From Diabrotica undecimpunctata (lineage: Eukaryota > Arthropoda > Insecta > Coleoptera > Chrysomelidae), in assembly GCF_040954645.1 (NCBI RefSeq), contig NC_092803.1:79398263-79462262 (forward strand): DNA of 64,000 bases. The letters are read 5' to 3'. Positions within the stretch are counted from its first letter, which is position 1. Every line of letters begins with the position of its first letter. This document shows, piece after piece, positions 45,047 through 57,189 of this stretch. The notes under the pieces were generated by a model. The model was not told the DNA's origin, ran no database searches, and was given only the letters and a program-made list of their open reading frames with translations. A program made the position numbers and the translations under genes.

Positions 45047-45505
45047 AATTTTATAATGAATTATACAGTAAACAGAAACAGATTATAAATCGCTTGATAT
45101 TCGACCCTAACGTTCTCAGAATTATCACATGTGCAGAATAAAGGTACAAAGACTGATAAATAAAAGGAAAATGTGAAATGGATATGCTCACCAAAATATT
45201 GTATGTTTATTCTAACAGCTCTAGCCTCCTGGCGCCAAGGATCTGCCTCAACTCGTATTCACAGATTTTAAACCCACAGTTGTCCAATTATGTAACTGTC
45301 TTAAGACCAACGTTCGACAGTCTATAACGCGCTCGGGCCACTATGAATGCACTATTTCGCCCGCTAATTTGATGACACAAATATGAGTTCGGAATTCGGT
45401 GAATTTACACTGTTTCAACACAAGAATTTGATGATTCGGCTCGAATAGACCATGGATTTGCTTGATATGCACTTCGCTTGTGCCGCTGGTTAATAATCAA
45501 ACTCC
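45047..45505 (-). other. Leader (5' UTR) of the BEL/Pao element
   Basis: Sequence between the 5' LTR and the Gag start. It should contain the primer-binding and packaging signals. TGGTCTATTCGAGCCG near 45453 begins with TGG, as a primer-binding site would, but it is about 50 bases from the 251-bp LTR and I cannot match it to a tRNA. Confidence 0.5.
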
Positions 45506-45756
45506 GTGCGAAAACAAAACTGATTTTATTTTGAATTACACAATACAATATATATAACGCTTATTAAGTATTATGTCCGCTCGCTCTAATGTTGTATCAC
45601 CGATCCCTTCTCGTACTTGAGTGCTGTCTGTCGTCTTTGGGGTGCCTTAAGGGACTCGCCTTATCTTCACATATGGCATAATATATCTCCCTACGCCACT
45701 ATGTTGCCGGATTGTAAAATGCATAAATAAACTCGAATTGGATAGAGGCGTGAACA
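45506..45756 (-). repeat. 5' LTR of the BEL/Pao element
   Basis: 251 bp, TGTTCACGCC...TTTTCGCAC on the minus strand. The sequence directly after it (45505 downward) contains the same 33 bases found between the two 3' LTR copies, ending GAAGTGC. If those 33-38 bases are counted as LTR, the LTR would end in GTGCA instead. Confidence 0.9.
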
Positions 45757-45761
45757 AATGG

Positions 45762-46121
45762 GGTATTTAGGACAATGCAATAACTAAGAACTAGAACAAA
45801 AATTTAGGTAAGTACAAAAACTTGTGAAATTAGTGCCAAAAATAAAGAACAATCAGAAAATGACATATTGTAACTGCTCAATTGCTCAACTGATCAATCA
45901 TTAATATCTGATATGTCATTTCTACTCTCTGCCAATTCATAACTATCAGTGTCTCGATTTACGTTTTGGTAAGCTTCCATATATTTTATTTTTGTTCCCA
46001 ATTTTGTACATTTTTGAATATTGACAAGGGTAAGGGTTATCTAGTTCCAAATTTAATATTACTTATTGAATCTAAACAAAGAAAAACTAATTTTATATTA
46101 AATATAGTATGGTTAAAGAAA
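45762..46121. other. AT-rich flank with nothing recognisable
   Basis: About 360 bases beyond the BEL/Pao target duplication, with no coding or repeat structure that I can name. Confidence 0.4.
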
Positions 46122-46131
46122 CTCCATAAAG

Positions 46132-46216
<85 letters not shown>

Positions 46217-47619
46217 AGATATTTAAAGTCTTGGTGCGCCAAGCAATAATTAGCTAATTAAATTTTTTGATTAATTAAAATTATTTAAATGATATGATTA
46301 TGACTCTATCACAATTTTTAATTCTTTTATCTCAGGGTTAAATTCGTGCTTCAATATCTATGCTATTACATGTGAAAGGTAAGGTCCAGAGAATACCGGA
46401 ATAATAAAAAACACATATGATCTAACACTATATATTGAAATAAAAATAATGAAATAATTCACACTCAAAAGTTTTCAATAAACAAATCTTATATAAGGAT
46501 TCTCAAAATTTTGTTCTCCGTACGTGAACAATCAAAATTTATGGTACAAACAATATTAATTGAAAACTCAAAATCCCAAACTATTCTAACTCTCCTAATC
46601 AAAATATTTATATCCTTTCTAAATTACGAGCAAAAATTGTGTTATCAATAAAAGAAAAAAAAACTGCAGAAAACAAAAATATCTCTCTCTGATGATGAGT
46701 GGTCCAAATCCTTGTTCCTTGTAGACTGTATTATCTCCTCTCAACCGCTCCCTATGTAATCAGCAATCTTACAACAGATTGTTGCAAGTATATCGTCCTT
46801 ATTGATCTCCTTCAAAAGCAAAAATCATTCAAATTATGATAGCCTTTCTCCTCTCGATAAACTGAATCTCTCGTTGGCCCGAGTGAAAAATGACTCTTGG
46901 AATATCTTCTCTTTACGATAAACTGAATCTCTCGTTGGCCTGAACAGTGACTCTTGGAATATAAGTAGGAAAATATGACTTACAATATTTTGCTGCTTCA
47001 GCTTCTGTCAGATACACTAACTCCACAAAAACTCACTAACATTCAACACTACTGCTTGCTACTTCTTTGGAACCACCAGAGAACAATCACTGTTCCTCTT
47101 ACAGACTTGGAAAATCAACTGACTATATCTTTTCTCTCTCCTCAATCTCGCTAAACTTTTTCCTACATACTTATCCCACCTTTTTCAATCTCCGCCAATC
47201 ACAACTCGTCACAATTCCCCCATTTTTTCATTTCGATAACAAACAAATTTTTACCTATACTTATAAATTTCCTAAAACTTATTTACAAATAATATTTTTC
47301 TATAATTCTTAAAAACTAACAAAAACCACTTTCTATAATCCCTTCTATTGTCTTTAATCACTGCATTAATGTATTTTGAAAAACCCCGTTCAATTGTCTG
47401 TGGCTTTCACTTAAACTTATGCGGGTCACTTAAGTATAACAAAGAAATAATTTATGCAAAGCTTACACTATGTTTAGTACAGGAAATCCAAGGATTTAAT
47501 AACTTTCCTTCTCCGAAATGTTTGTTGGATATTATCCTACTTATCTGAATTATTTTAATGTTTTTGAACTTTGAAATATTTTTAAACAAACCAATATTTT
47601 TCTCGATTTTACATATCAT

Positions 47620-47701
<82 letters not shown>

Positions 47702-47713
47702 CTTTATGGAGTT
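46122..47713. mobile_element. Candidate inverted-repeat element with TA-microsatellite ends
   Basis: AAACTCCATAAAGC followed by (TA)n at the left (from about 46120) is mirrored by (TA)n followed by GCTTTATGGAGTTT at the right (to about 47714). The 1.4 kb between contains no recognisable gene. It has a tandem duplication of about 60 bp at 46853-46970 (ACTGAATCTCTCGTTGGCC and GTGACTCTTGGAATAT or close variants in both copies). It could be a MITE; target duplication not seen. Confidence 0.5.
46135..46212. repeat. (TA)n microsatellite
   Basis: About 39 TA units. The Tyr-Ile repeat frame over it is an artefact. Confidence 0.97.
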
Positions 47714-47745
47714 TATATATATATATATATATACATATATTGTTA
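47617..47745. repeat. (TA)n microsatellite inside a self-complementary segment
   Basis: (TA)n at 47624-47700 and a shorter run at 47714-47736 are separated by GCTTTATGGAGTT. The outer edges are inverted: CATAACAATATATA at 47617 and TATATTGTTATG ending at 47745. The whole block can fold on itself. Confidence 0.85.
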
Positions 47746-47789
47746 TGTTTCATTTAATCAATCAAATTTTACCCTGAATAATAAGTCTG

Positions 47790-48800
47790 TCCATATTTTC
47801 TGTATCTACTCTTATAACATGTCCAACGGATTTTAATTATTGGAGATGGACTTTTCTGGAAAGCTCTTTGCTGACTTTCAGGTCATTTAAAATTGAATTA
47901 TTTATTAGGTTCTCGGTCTACGTAATTCTAGACATTTTTCTTTAACATAACATTTTAGTGGCATCTATCTTTCTTTTTTCTGCTTATCGTAGGGTACAAG
48001 ATTTGTATCTGTTTGTCAGTATTAGGAATGTTAAGCAGTTTATCAAACTCATTTTCAGAATTCGTAAAATTTGAGAGTCCGTTTATATTTTGGCCATTTT
48101 GGCTATGGTGACTTTTGCTAGATCACATCTATGTTTTATTATTTCCTGTAGTGACCCCGTCTTCGTAAGCAATGATCCAAGATATCAGTATGATCACAAC
48201 AAACCGGTCAATGGTGGTTATGTTTGGATAACTGTAATTTAGTCTATCCACTATCACGATGTTTGTCTTTGATATGTTTAACTGCAGTCCAAATATTTAT
48301 TTTCCATTTTCAATCAATCGTATGAGATTAATTAAGTCTTCTTGAATATTTGCAATAGAGGATGTATCATCCGTAAAATGTAGGTTGTTTATTTATCGGC
48401 GATTTATAATAAGTTTCTCCTTATATATAATAAATAATTGTGGAGATAGTATACATCGCTGTCTGACACCTTGTTCTGGATGAAATTCGTTTGAGAATGT
48501 GTCAAGCACTTTAACTGTTTCAGTATTATGTTCGTATATTTCAGTTATAAGAAAATAAGTGTTGTGGTACGCCTACTTCTTTAAGTTTTTGCCACAAGTT
48601 TTACTATTTGACCCTATCTAACGCTTTATGATAATCTATAACACAAATGTTTAGTAGGTTATTAAAATGCCTCGATATTTTTATTATTTTTCTTATATTC
48701 AGAAGGTATTCTTGAGTACATCTACCTTTGGTAAATCCAGTTTGCTCTGAGGGTTTTTCTCTTTGTAGGAAAGTTTTAAGTTTCTGATTAATTATGTGTA
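47790..48800 (-). pseudogene. RTE-like reverse transcriptase fragment
   Basis: Reading on the minus strand in several frames: RCTQEYLLNIRKIIK, then the palm IDYHKALDRV (near 48620), QGVRQRCILSPQLFIIY (near 48470), NNLHFTDDTSSIANIQEDL (catalytic box FTDD, near 48390) and FGLQLNISKTNIVIVD (near 48290). Near 47840 KSVGHVIRVDTENMDRLIIQ gives the C-terminal GHV signature. GVRQGCILSP and this tail are typical of RTE-like and related elements. There are many stops, and the 3' end is lost next to the TA-rich hairpin. Confidence 0.75.
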
Positions 48801-50050
48801 GTCAATATAAAGTCTCTAAAATAACTTTATATTGAAAAAAAAAACAGTAAATGATGTAATTAGGAAAAATCTTCTAAAAACCCTATCATTTAAAATATTT
48901 TAAACGTATTTATTTATGGGAGTGGGAACTTGCCTTTTGATTAAATTGGAGTGTTAAAATATATGTAGAAGACGATATCTGATGACAGACGAAAACATGT
49001 AGCAGTGAACAATAATCTTTATATTTCCATAAGTGAAAAAATACAAAACATTTTAATTTATTAACTGCTAAGGTATATGTTTTATATTTAATAACACCCT
49101 TAGTAGGTATTTTTGTTAGTAACATTTGCCTAAGTTCCCAATGAGTTCACTAAAAACAAATTCGGAGTATATGCTCAAGAACAAACGGTGAAAGTACAAA
49201 TAAATTATGCTCTTCTATGAACAATAAAACATTCAAACAATTTACCTACTCATCTACTGACCATCAATTTTTTCGATACGAGTATTCCGAATGGGCCAAA
49301 GATCACGTCATAAATAACCTGCTGTAATGGTCGTCGGTGAGATAGAATTGTATGATTTGTGACCCCGTGCCAGTCTGTTATTATTGCATCGCCAATTCGG
49401 CGTTCCGATCCGCCTATACCTTTTGATTTATTAAAGACTAATACGCAATGACAGATTATTAAATAAAAGTTGGATAATTGTTAGAGAGGACTAAATGCCG
49501 ACAGTTATAGTAACGGCAGATTGTTGGATTGCGTTTGCAGTTAGATTATAGTACAGGTCTTGCAAAAGGTGTGGGAAATACGTTATATTTAAATACCCCA
49601 CGTTCTAAATTATATTTATTTATTGTAAGAGTTTAGTCAAAGAAGAGTAGTTAAATGAATGTTCGGGGAAGTAAACTTGAAGTTTTATAAAATATTAGGT
49701 AAAAATAAACATTTATCATCGAAAAGTCATTTATTGATTTTACAAGACCATTTTCCTCTATTAATAACCTATTAAGAAACTTAACGTAATAATCCTAAAA
49801 TCTTAATTTATATTAAAAATGTTTGCTAAAAATCTCAGCACATTCTTCCGTTTTACGTTTAAATTTACTTTCCTAATTAAAATAGTTTTGTTCACAGTAT
49901 ATATAAGAAATGCTAATATTTCGGACTAAGATTCTGTTAGGAATTAAATAACAGTTTATTTCTGGTGAAAACTAATTTTAACATGAATGTACAAAGTGAA
50001 AATAAAAGAGAAAAAAAAACAAAAACAAAAAATATCAACAATCTCTTTGG
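48801..50050. other. AT-rich stretch with nothing recognisable
   Basis: About 1.25 kb. The frames at 48910-49125 (minus) and 49965-50187 (plus) show no protein motif. No array or inverted repeat was noticed. Confidence 0.5.
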
Positions 50051-50054
50051 TTTT

Positions 50055-50480
50055 TTTTTCTTCTTCTGGATGTGCCTATCCGTTACGAATGTTGGCGATC
50101 ATCATGGCGATCTTTATCTTATATGCACCACCACGGAAAAGCTGCACATATGTTGTATTGAACCAGATTCTGAGGTTCTTTAACTAAGGTGTTCTTTTTC
50201 TTCTAGGTTTTTCGTTTTTCAAATATTTTTCCTTTCAGGATGGCTAGAAGAAGAGTATATCTGGATTCATTTCGCATAATAATATGTCCGAAGAACTGTA
50301 ACTTTCGAGATTTGATGGTGGTCAGTACCTTTCGGTTCTTATTCATTCTTCTAAGGACCTCCCTCATTTAGCATTCTCCGATATAGCCACATCTCAAATG
50401 CTTCCAGTTTTCTGCACATATCTTCGTTCAAGATCCACGATTCAACACCATTTTGGCTTTATGACTGTGCGGAATCAACT
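50055..50480 (-). pseudogene. RTE-like 3'-tail fragment
   Basis: Reading on the minus strand: NGVESWILNEDMCRKLEAF, EMWLYRRML, EVLRRMNKNRKVLTTIKSRK, LQFFGHIIMRNESRYTLL and LAILKGKI. The 3' end is the TTCTTCTTCTGG terminus at about 50055. Several frameshifts occur in the last third. It belongs to the same family as the 11.5, 31.2, 36.3 and 62.7-63.3 kb copies, and keeps a little more of the coding tail than the first. Confidence 0.75.
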
Positions 50481-51795
50481 TCGGCCCTAATAATATTTTT
50501 ACATAAGTTTTTATCTTAAATCATATAAATACCAATTTCCCTCACAGGAATGTCCCAGCACAAGCACCTTCCACCAGGACGTATTTGATCTTTGTTTTGT
50601 ACTCCTTCCAGAAGATTCATAATCACCATCATGTAGGGCTACAACAGTGCGTGGTTAAAAAGATGCTACCTCTATAAGACAACTCTATATACGTAAATAG
50701 ATCCATCTGTCGATCTAACTAAATTGAACAGTGTTGGAATTAGCCCTCAGTTGATTCAGGTTAGTCTTAATTATTTATAGAGTAATTCCATCTAAACCGA
50801 GGGCTTATTATTTGACATATTTATTTGTTTCTTTTCTCTGGTATATTTTTCGTCTGTCTTCTATAACACTATTCTGAACCATAAGGCAGATTATCTTTTT
50901 TTTTGTACTTAGTTTTTAATTAAACCTTTTGGCCTTTTTTTCTTTTCTGTAATATTTTTTTTTAATTTTATTGTTTCACGTTCTGACATATTACCTAACT
51001 TTTGTTATGATTTTTTTGTAAATTTAGTTCGTTCTTTCTGTTGAGTGATCTATATGTCGGATTTTTTTATTTATCGGCGTTTTATTGAACAATGCTTGTA
51101 GTATACGTAATAAAATTAAAGGAAGGAAGATCTTTTAATATTAAAATACTTTTATTAAAATCATTATCTTGTAATATTGTCAGAATTCTGCTGCTACCTT
51201 CCGTAAATATATTTTTGCATTATGCCTGTACTATAACATGACTTTGCCTTACTTTGGTATTTACCGAGTATGCCTTTGATCAATTCCTATTATTTGCTTT
51301 GTATGTGTATGTAGTGTTTGATTAGGTTCATTTAGTTGTGATGAGTCAAGTAGTTTAAATTGTTAACATTGGTTAAAATAAGGAATGTTTCTAACAGTAC
51401 AAGCTGTCTCTCAAATAAAGTTTTAAAGAAATGTTACGTCGTGTAATTACTAAATGGTCAATATAAAATGTCAATAATTAGAATGTTCCAATAAGTATTA
51501 CAATAAGTCCAATAATTTAGAGAAAAAGTTAGGATTTTGTAAATTATCAAATTAAAATAAAAGTAGAGAATTAAAAAAAAAATAATAAAGGATGACAAAA
51601 ATTTAGTTTTTATTATACTATCAAATCAGTTATATTTTATATTGGAATAAAACTAGAATTATCTTCGGATTAGATTAAGTATGAAATATAAGTGGGAGGT
51701 GTTGTCAATGGGATACTTACATAAAACATACACCATGCAACGTCGCCACTAAATCTTATACCACTTATGCCACTTAATTATATATCGTCGCTATA
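50481..51795. other. AT-rich stretch with nothing recognisable
   Basis: About 1.3 kb without coding capacity or clear repeats. Confidence 0.5.
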
Positions 51796-53136
51796 CTGCG
51801 AAAACCAGGTAAATGACAAATTTTAAAATATTGAGTTAAGTATACCAAAATTCTCAGCTTTTTCCGCTCTACATATAGGTAAAACCCAATAAATGATACA
51901 ACGTACCAATCAGCAGATAATTTGTGTTATAAACAAATAAGTTACACCTAACCAATTTTTCATTTTCAAATAAAACAATATATCGCTACTTACTTCCATA
52001 AAATTAAAGTTGCTGTTGCATGTAAAACAAAGTAAGCCCAAAACAAAGTAAGCCCACTTAAATTATTATGCCGGACAACAATATATTTCTACTACTGGAT
52101 ACCATATTCAGTAAAAAGGTGATAAGTGTCTTTAATACATTTTACGTGTATGATTTATTAAAATTTCTCTTTCTTATCGACTAGTAAAAACCTTTAAGTA
52201 CACTTACTTCATTCTACCTGAAAACGGGTTGAGTTAAAATTTAGAAATGATTACTAAGCTAAAACCATAAATGATCTTAATGGTGTTTATGATATAATTT
52301 TTATCTGCTAATATCTGCTGTGCAGATTTATTTTAGGATTCAGCAAATACGTGGTTGTATAATATGGACAGATGTTTTAGAGTAGAAATTAGTTTATACA
52401 AAGAGTAGTCTGAATCTGCTTTGATTTTGTGTTAATAAAAATTATAAAACAAACTATGAATTCAATTGCTAAAAGAATTTAATCCATGGTGAACAAAAAA
52501 TCTGAAAATGCTGTTAATGATAAGTATTTATACAATTTTATTATAAAAGTTAAAAATAATACAGTGTTGCACAAAGTGAAATTGATTTTGTTGACGTTTT
52601 GCTTGTCGGTGGTAAATAACACATTGTGACAAATTTACAGAAAGCGGAAACAAAATAATTTGAATTTAAAATTTTTGTTTCTTACCTATTTATACCATTA
52701 TATTCTTGTTACTTACATGTTTAATGTTTTTACTTAATAATTGCTTATTTTTACAATTGAATTGAACTTGTTATTATATGATGACAATTTGATTGGGCCT
52801 GTCGAAAATAAACAATGTTTACTATAATATTTAAAAATCATTAGTTTCGTTAGTCCACGTTACATATCAAATAAATGTAATAACCATCTTTCGTTGATTG
52901 ATCATAACTGATTAAGTTCATGAAAAAATCGCCATAATGCACTACCACATCTAATGTTGTAGAGTAATGCAACTCCAAATCTAGATAATGTTAAATTTTT
53001 CGTAAGAGATCGTTTTGCATACATAAATACATAATCTTAACAATACATAATCATACTCTCAATACGTAGAAATCGATACAGAAAAATAGTCATGTGTGTT
53101 CACATGTTCATATTAAGAAAATAGTTAAAAGATTAT

Positions 53137-53174
53137 GCTAAAATTAAGCAGACTGTTGTCTGCTTAATTTTAGC
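53137..53174. repeat. Perfect 17-bp hairpin
   Basis: GCTAAAATTAAGCAGAC (53137-53153), loop TGTT, exact complement 53158-53174. It lies in the 5' non-coding part of element B, about 100 bases before the acidic coding start. Confidence 0.75.
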
Positions 53175-54637
53175 AGACAATGCTATATATATATTTGTGA
53201 CAAGGAAGAAAGTTTTGAAATACTTTGTTAATGGGTATTATTAGTTACTTGTTATGCAATATCTTGTGTTTTTTAGATTCCTTTGAAACTGAAGACAGCA
53301 GTTCAATTCTTGATAATTCTCAGAACAATATAGTCTCAATGATGGAATTAATTTTCGATAGTGACTTTTCAGATGTAGACCCCACATATCAGCCAAGTGA
53401 AGAGGAATCATTCTCTCTAATGAATTACAAACAGCTGACCTTATAGCCTAAACGATGAGAAAGAAAATAATGAAATAGGTGCACCCACGAACAATTTAGT
53501 GTCAACTGAAATAGCTAGTTGGATATTAAATCTACTTGTTGGAGAAAAGCTAACTCCAAAGATTGGGTAATAAATGTCGCAAAAAGGAGGCGTGCTGAGG
53601 GTTTGCCTTATGAGATGAAAAAAAGAATAGACCAGCAAAATTGCCAAAACCAGTTAATTGTTCAGATTGATTTTACAAATGTTCCAGTTATTTCAGCTAA
53701 GTTTGTAGACAAAGACTATGTCGTGATTATTGGAACTTAGAATATATAGCCCAGAAAAGTTTTCTTATTGCACGTGTTAAAACGGAGCCACCAAAGAGAG
53801 TCGTTGCAGTTTGCCAAAGTTTAAAAAACCACGTGCGTTTTCCAAAAAGTGTTACTTTTCTTTGAATGGTGAAGACATATAGGTATGTGAGAAATTTTTT
53901 TGTAAGACACTTTGTATATCAGCGTCGTTAATACAAGATGTTTTAAGAAAAACTGATAATCTAGGCTGTAATGCAGATACAGATAAAAGAGGCAAGCATA
54001 CAACGCCAAATAAAACAAGGAGTGAAACCCGAAAAATCGTGAAGGCTCGTATTGAAATTTTTCCAACCATGGGCCCACATTATATTCGCCAAAGTTCAAA
54101 GCGTAGATATTTGGATAAGAATTTAAGTATAAGAAAAATGCACCATCTTTATATAAATGACTATGGGCAGAAGAAACTGGAAGGTGTTAGCGAAATTACA
54201 TATCAAAGAATATTTTCTAACGACTATAATTTAAGCTTTTTGTTCCTAAAAAAGATCAATGTTTAGTTTGTAATAAATATGATAGGGCTAATGAACAACG
54301 GCATTTCGTTTTAATTACTTTCGATCTACAGGCCGTTCTACAGATGCCAAGTGGATTCACTGGACAACTAGGTATATTATTCTCGAAAATTATGCGTCTA
54401 CAATTTGTGTGTATATGAAGCTGCATTACCAAATGCAGCTTACTATTTTGCCTGGTCAGAAATTAACGGTAGACGAGGAAGTTCTAAAATAGGAAGCATT
54501 ATACCCCACTACTTATCAAAATGTGTTCCAGAATATGTAAGTGAAATAATTTTTTTTTTGATACCTGCTTAGGACAGAATCGTAATCAGCATATTGCAGC
54601 CTTACTATTATGAGCTGTTCAAAACATAGACCATTAA

Positions 54638-57189
54638 CCCTCTATTGCATAATGGACCCAAACGGGAACTCAATATATAAAATTTCCATGAGTATTTGCT
54701 ATCGACAATTTTAAGCGCGTACACATCTTATTCCCTTTTGGGAACGTTCATTCTTAGATGTGTATTATGTGTTGCCGATATACCCACCGGTTATTTCAAT
54801 AAATAGCAGTTTTGTTTGAAGTGACCTTCGAGTAGGTTGTTTGTTTAGCACGTGTATTTTATTTTCAAATATCAGCTAAAAATAAGGTAAGTTTGATAAA
54901 TAAAAATTATATACGCGTTTATAAGTGTTGTAAGGATCTACTGATATATTGAAATAATAAATTTACTTTGTTGTTGTTAGAATTTGCCCCAAATTATTAC
55001 TGTTCCCGTACGGGAACATTGTGTGCTAAAAGTAAATTTTGAAACTGAAAAAATTTAATATTTTATAGCTTGTTTTTATCAAGTCGGTACTTATTTAATG
55101 CATTATTGGTTTAAGTAAATTAATTTGAATAAACCTGAAGTAAACTTTTTTTTTCAGAAAAAAAATGGATGAATTTGAAAGTATTCCACCAACATCGTTT
55201 TACAACAATAAAGCAAAAACTATTCAGCCCTATAAGTTACGACAGATTCCATCTGAAAGTGAAGATTCGGAACTATCTGATGAAGATAATGTTGAGCCGT
55301 TAGCTGCACAAACCATCCGGCCCAGAGTAATCATTGACAGTCAAGAAGACTCTGATAATGAAGATGATAATTTATCAACCGATGATTCGGATACTGAACT
55401 ACCTACTAAACAAGAATCTAGCAAAAAAAGTCAAATGACATGGCATCCTTCAAAAACTGTGCGAAATATAGATGAACTGCATTTTGAAGGTAGTGAATTA
55501 CTTCCAATCAACATATTGCAGCTCAACTCTCCTTACAAATTGTTTAGTTTTTTTTGACACCAGATTTTATAATTGAGGTAGTTCGACAAACTTGTATATA
55601 CAGCGCTCAAACAAATCCACAAAAGCCAATTACCACATGTCCTGTAGAAATTGAAAATTTTATGGGGATATTGCTGTGGATGTCTCTAATAAGACAACCT
55701 ACTACAAGACGCTATTGGGCTCCGACAACAAGAATTTCACAAGTTGCAGATGTAATGCCTATCAATCGTTTTGAAACAATCAAAAGGTTTCTTCATTTTA
55801 GTAATAATTTAGAAAATACGCGCAGTCTTGACAAAATAGCGCCTCTGATTGAACAAATAAAAAGATCGTGTTTGCAAATACCTTTAGAAGAACACTTATC
55901 TTGTGACGAACAAGTTATATCGTTCAAAGGACGTTCGAGCATGAAGACATACAATCCCAAAAAGCCTCATAAATGGGGATACAAGATGTGCGTTCTCTCA
56001 GGATTTTCATATAATTTTGAAATTTTGGCTGGAAAAGATGGTTACACAGAATTACCGAATGAAGTAAATTTGGGAGCTGCTAGTAATGTTGTAGTTCGGT
56101 TGAGCAGAGAAGTACCATCTAATAAACATCACAAACTCTTCTATGATAATTATTTTTCAAGCATACCACTGGTGTCATATTTGTCAAAACGAGGCATACA
56201 TTCTATCGCAACAATCCGTACAAATCGAATTCTCAATTATAAAGGTTGGCAAAAGAAGGAAATTAAAAAATTACAAAGGGGTAGCATTCAGGAACACTCT
56301 GGCACGTATGAGAATACTGCAATATATACAGTCCAGTGGTGTGACAACAAAATTGTGTCTTTACTGTCAGATTATTGTGGAACTCAACCAACAGCCAAAG
56401 TGGAAAGATTCTTTCGCACCGAAAGAACTAGGAAAGAAATTGATTGCCCAGACATTGTACAACAATACAACAGGCACATGGGCGGTGTGGATCTGCAAGA
56501 TTTCTTATTGGGATTATATCCAATCAAAATCAAAAGTAAAAAATGGTACCACCGTATTTTCTATCATATGCTGGATGTAGCAGTAGTCAATGCTTGGCTA
56601 TTAGACAGGCGAATTAAAAAACAAATTGGAAAAACTGAAGAGATTATACCACTGCTGAATTTCAAAACAATTCTAGCTGAACAACTAACTAACAGTGGTC
56701 TTTTACAAAAAAGAAAAGTAGGTCGTCCTAGAAGTTCTACACCCGAACAACCATCCAAAAGAAGATGCATTGAACCTAGACCCAATATATATGTACAAAC
56801 AAATCAGTTTTCACACTGGCCAAACTGGACTGTAAACAGGGAAAGATGTAAGTTGATAAACTGTAAAGGAAAATCAAGGGTCCAGTGCGAAAAATGTAAG
56901 GTGCATTTATGCTTTCATTCTAAAAGTAATTGTTTTAAGAAGTTTCACAATTTGGAATAGTGTGTTACTGACAATACATCTATCTAATGTGTATGAGAAT
57001 TGGTTCTAATAAAAGTTTTTATACATAATGTTCCCAAATGGGCACACATTTTTTTTTTTCAAAAACTGGATCATTTTCAAAAAACTATATATATTGGTGA
57101 ATTCTACATACATCTATTAAGAGTAATTTAATATAATTTTATTTTATTTCGTCAAAAAATAAAATAAAATAAATTCATGCAATAGAGGG
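54638..57189 (+). mobile_element. piggyBac-like element, nearly intact
   Basis: The terminal inverted repeats CCCTCTATTGCAT (54638-54650) and its complement (57177-57189) are 13 bp. TTAA is duplicated on both sides (54634-54637 and 57190-57193). Length is 2552 bp, within the usual 2.4-2.6 kb. Subterminal sequence on the left holds CCCAAACGGGAAC and CCTTTTGGGAAC, and on the right CCCAAATGGGCAC: similar CCC..GGG palindromic motifs near both ends. Confidence 0.96.
55165..56960 (+). CDS. piggyBac transposase with one frameshift
   Basis: The enzyme excises and reinserts its element at TTAA without leaving a scar. Start ATG at 55165 (MDEFESIPPTSFYNN). The first 130 codons are acidic. The frame breaks in the T-run at about 55546-55555 (LFSFF then a stop), and the next frame takes up TPDFIIEVVRQTC directly, so a one-base length change in the run explains it. 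The DDE_Tnp_1_7 domain follows: HLSCDEQVISFKGRSSMKTY (first D), LFYDNYFSSIPLV (second D) and MGGVDLQDFLLGLYPI (third D). The C-terminal Cys-rich module is present (RCKLINCKGKSRVQCEKCK, then CFHSKSNC). Total would be about 598 residues, the usual size. Stop at 56960. Confidence 0.93.

Larger units (their letters stand above)
39178..45756 (-). mobile_element. BEL/Pao LTR retrotransposon with an extra inverted LTR
   Basis: On the minus strand the order is 5' LTR (45756-45506), leader, gag-pol (45046-39788), 3' LTR (39714-39463), a 33-base piece of leader (39462-39430), then an inverted LTR copy (39429-39178). AATGG is duplicated at the outermost edges (39173-39177 and 45757-45761), so the extra inverted LTR was already present when the DNA integrated. 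Both outer edges are therefore TGTTCACG, the U3 end. No envelope gene is present. A purine-rich tract (GGCGGGGGCC) abuts the 3' LTR. A primer-binding site could not be assigned with confidence. Confidence 0.93.

Noticed and set aside
45430..45505. Primer-binding site of the BEL/Pao element
   Set aside because: TGG-initial candidates do not sit next to the LTR edge and I cannot match them to a tRNA 3' end.
45966..46217. Frame ending in Ile-Tyr repeats
   Set aside because: Translation of the TA microsatellite.
53821..54099. Minus-strand frames of 72-92 codons
   Set aside because: Antisense to the element B gene, which has conserved motifs on the plus strand.
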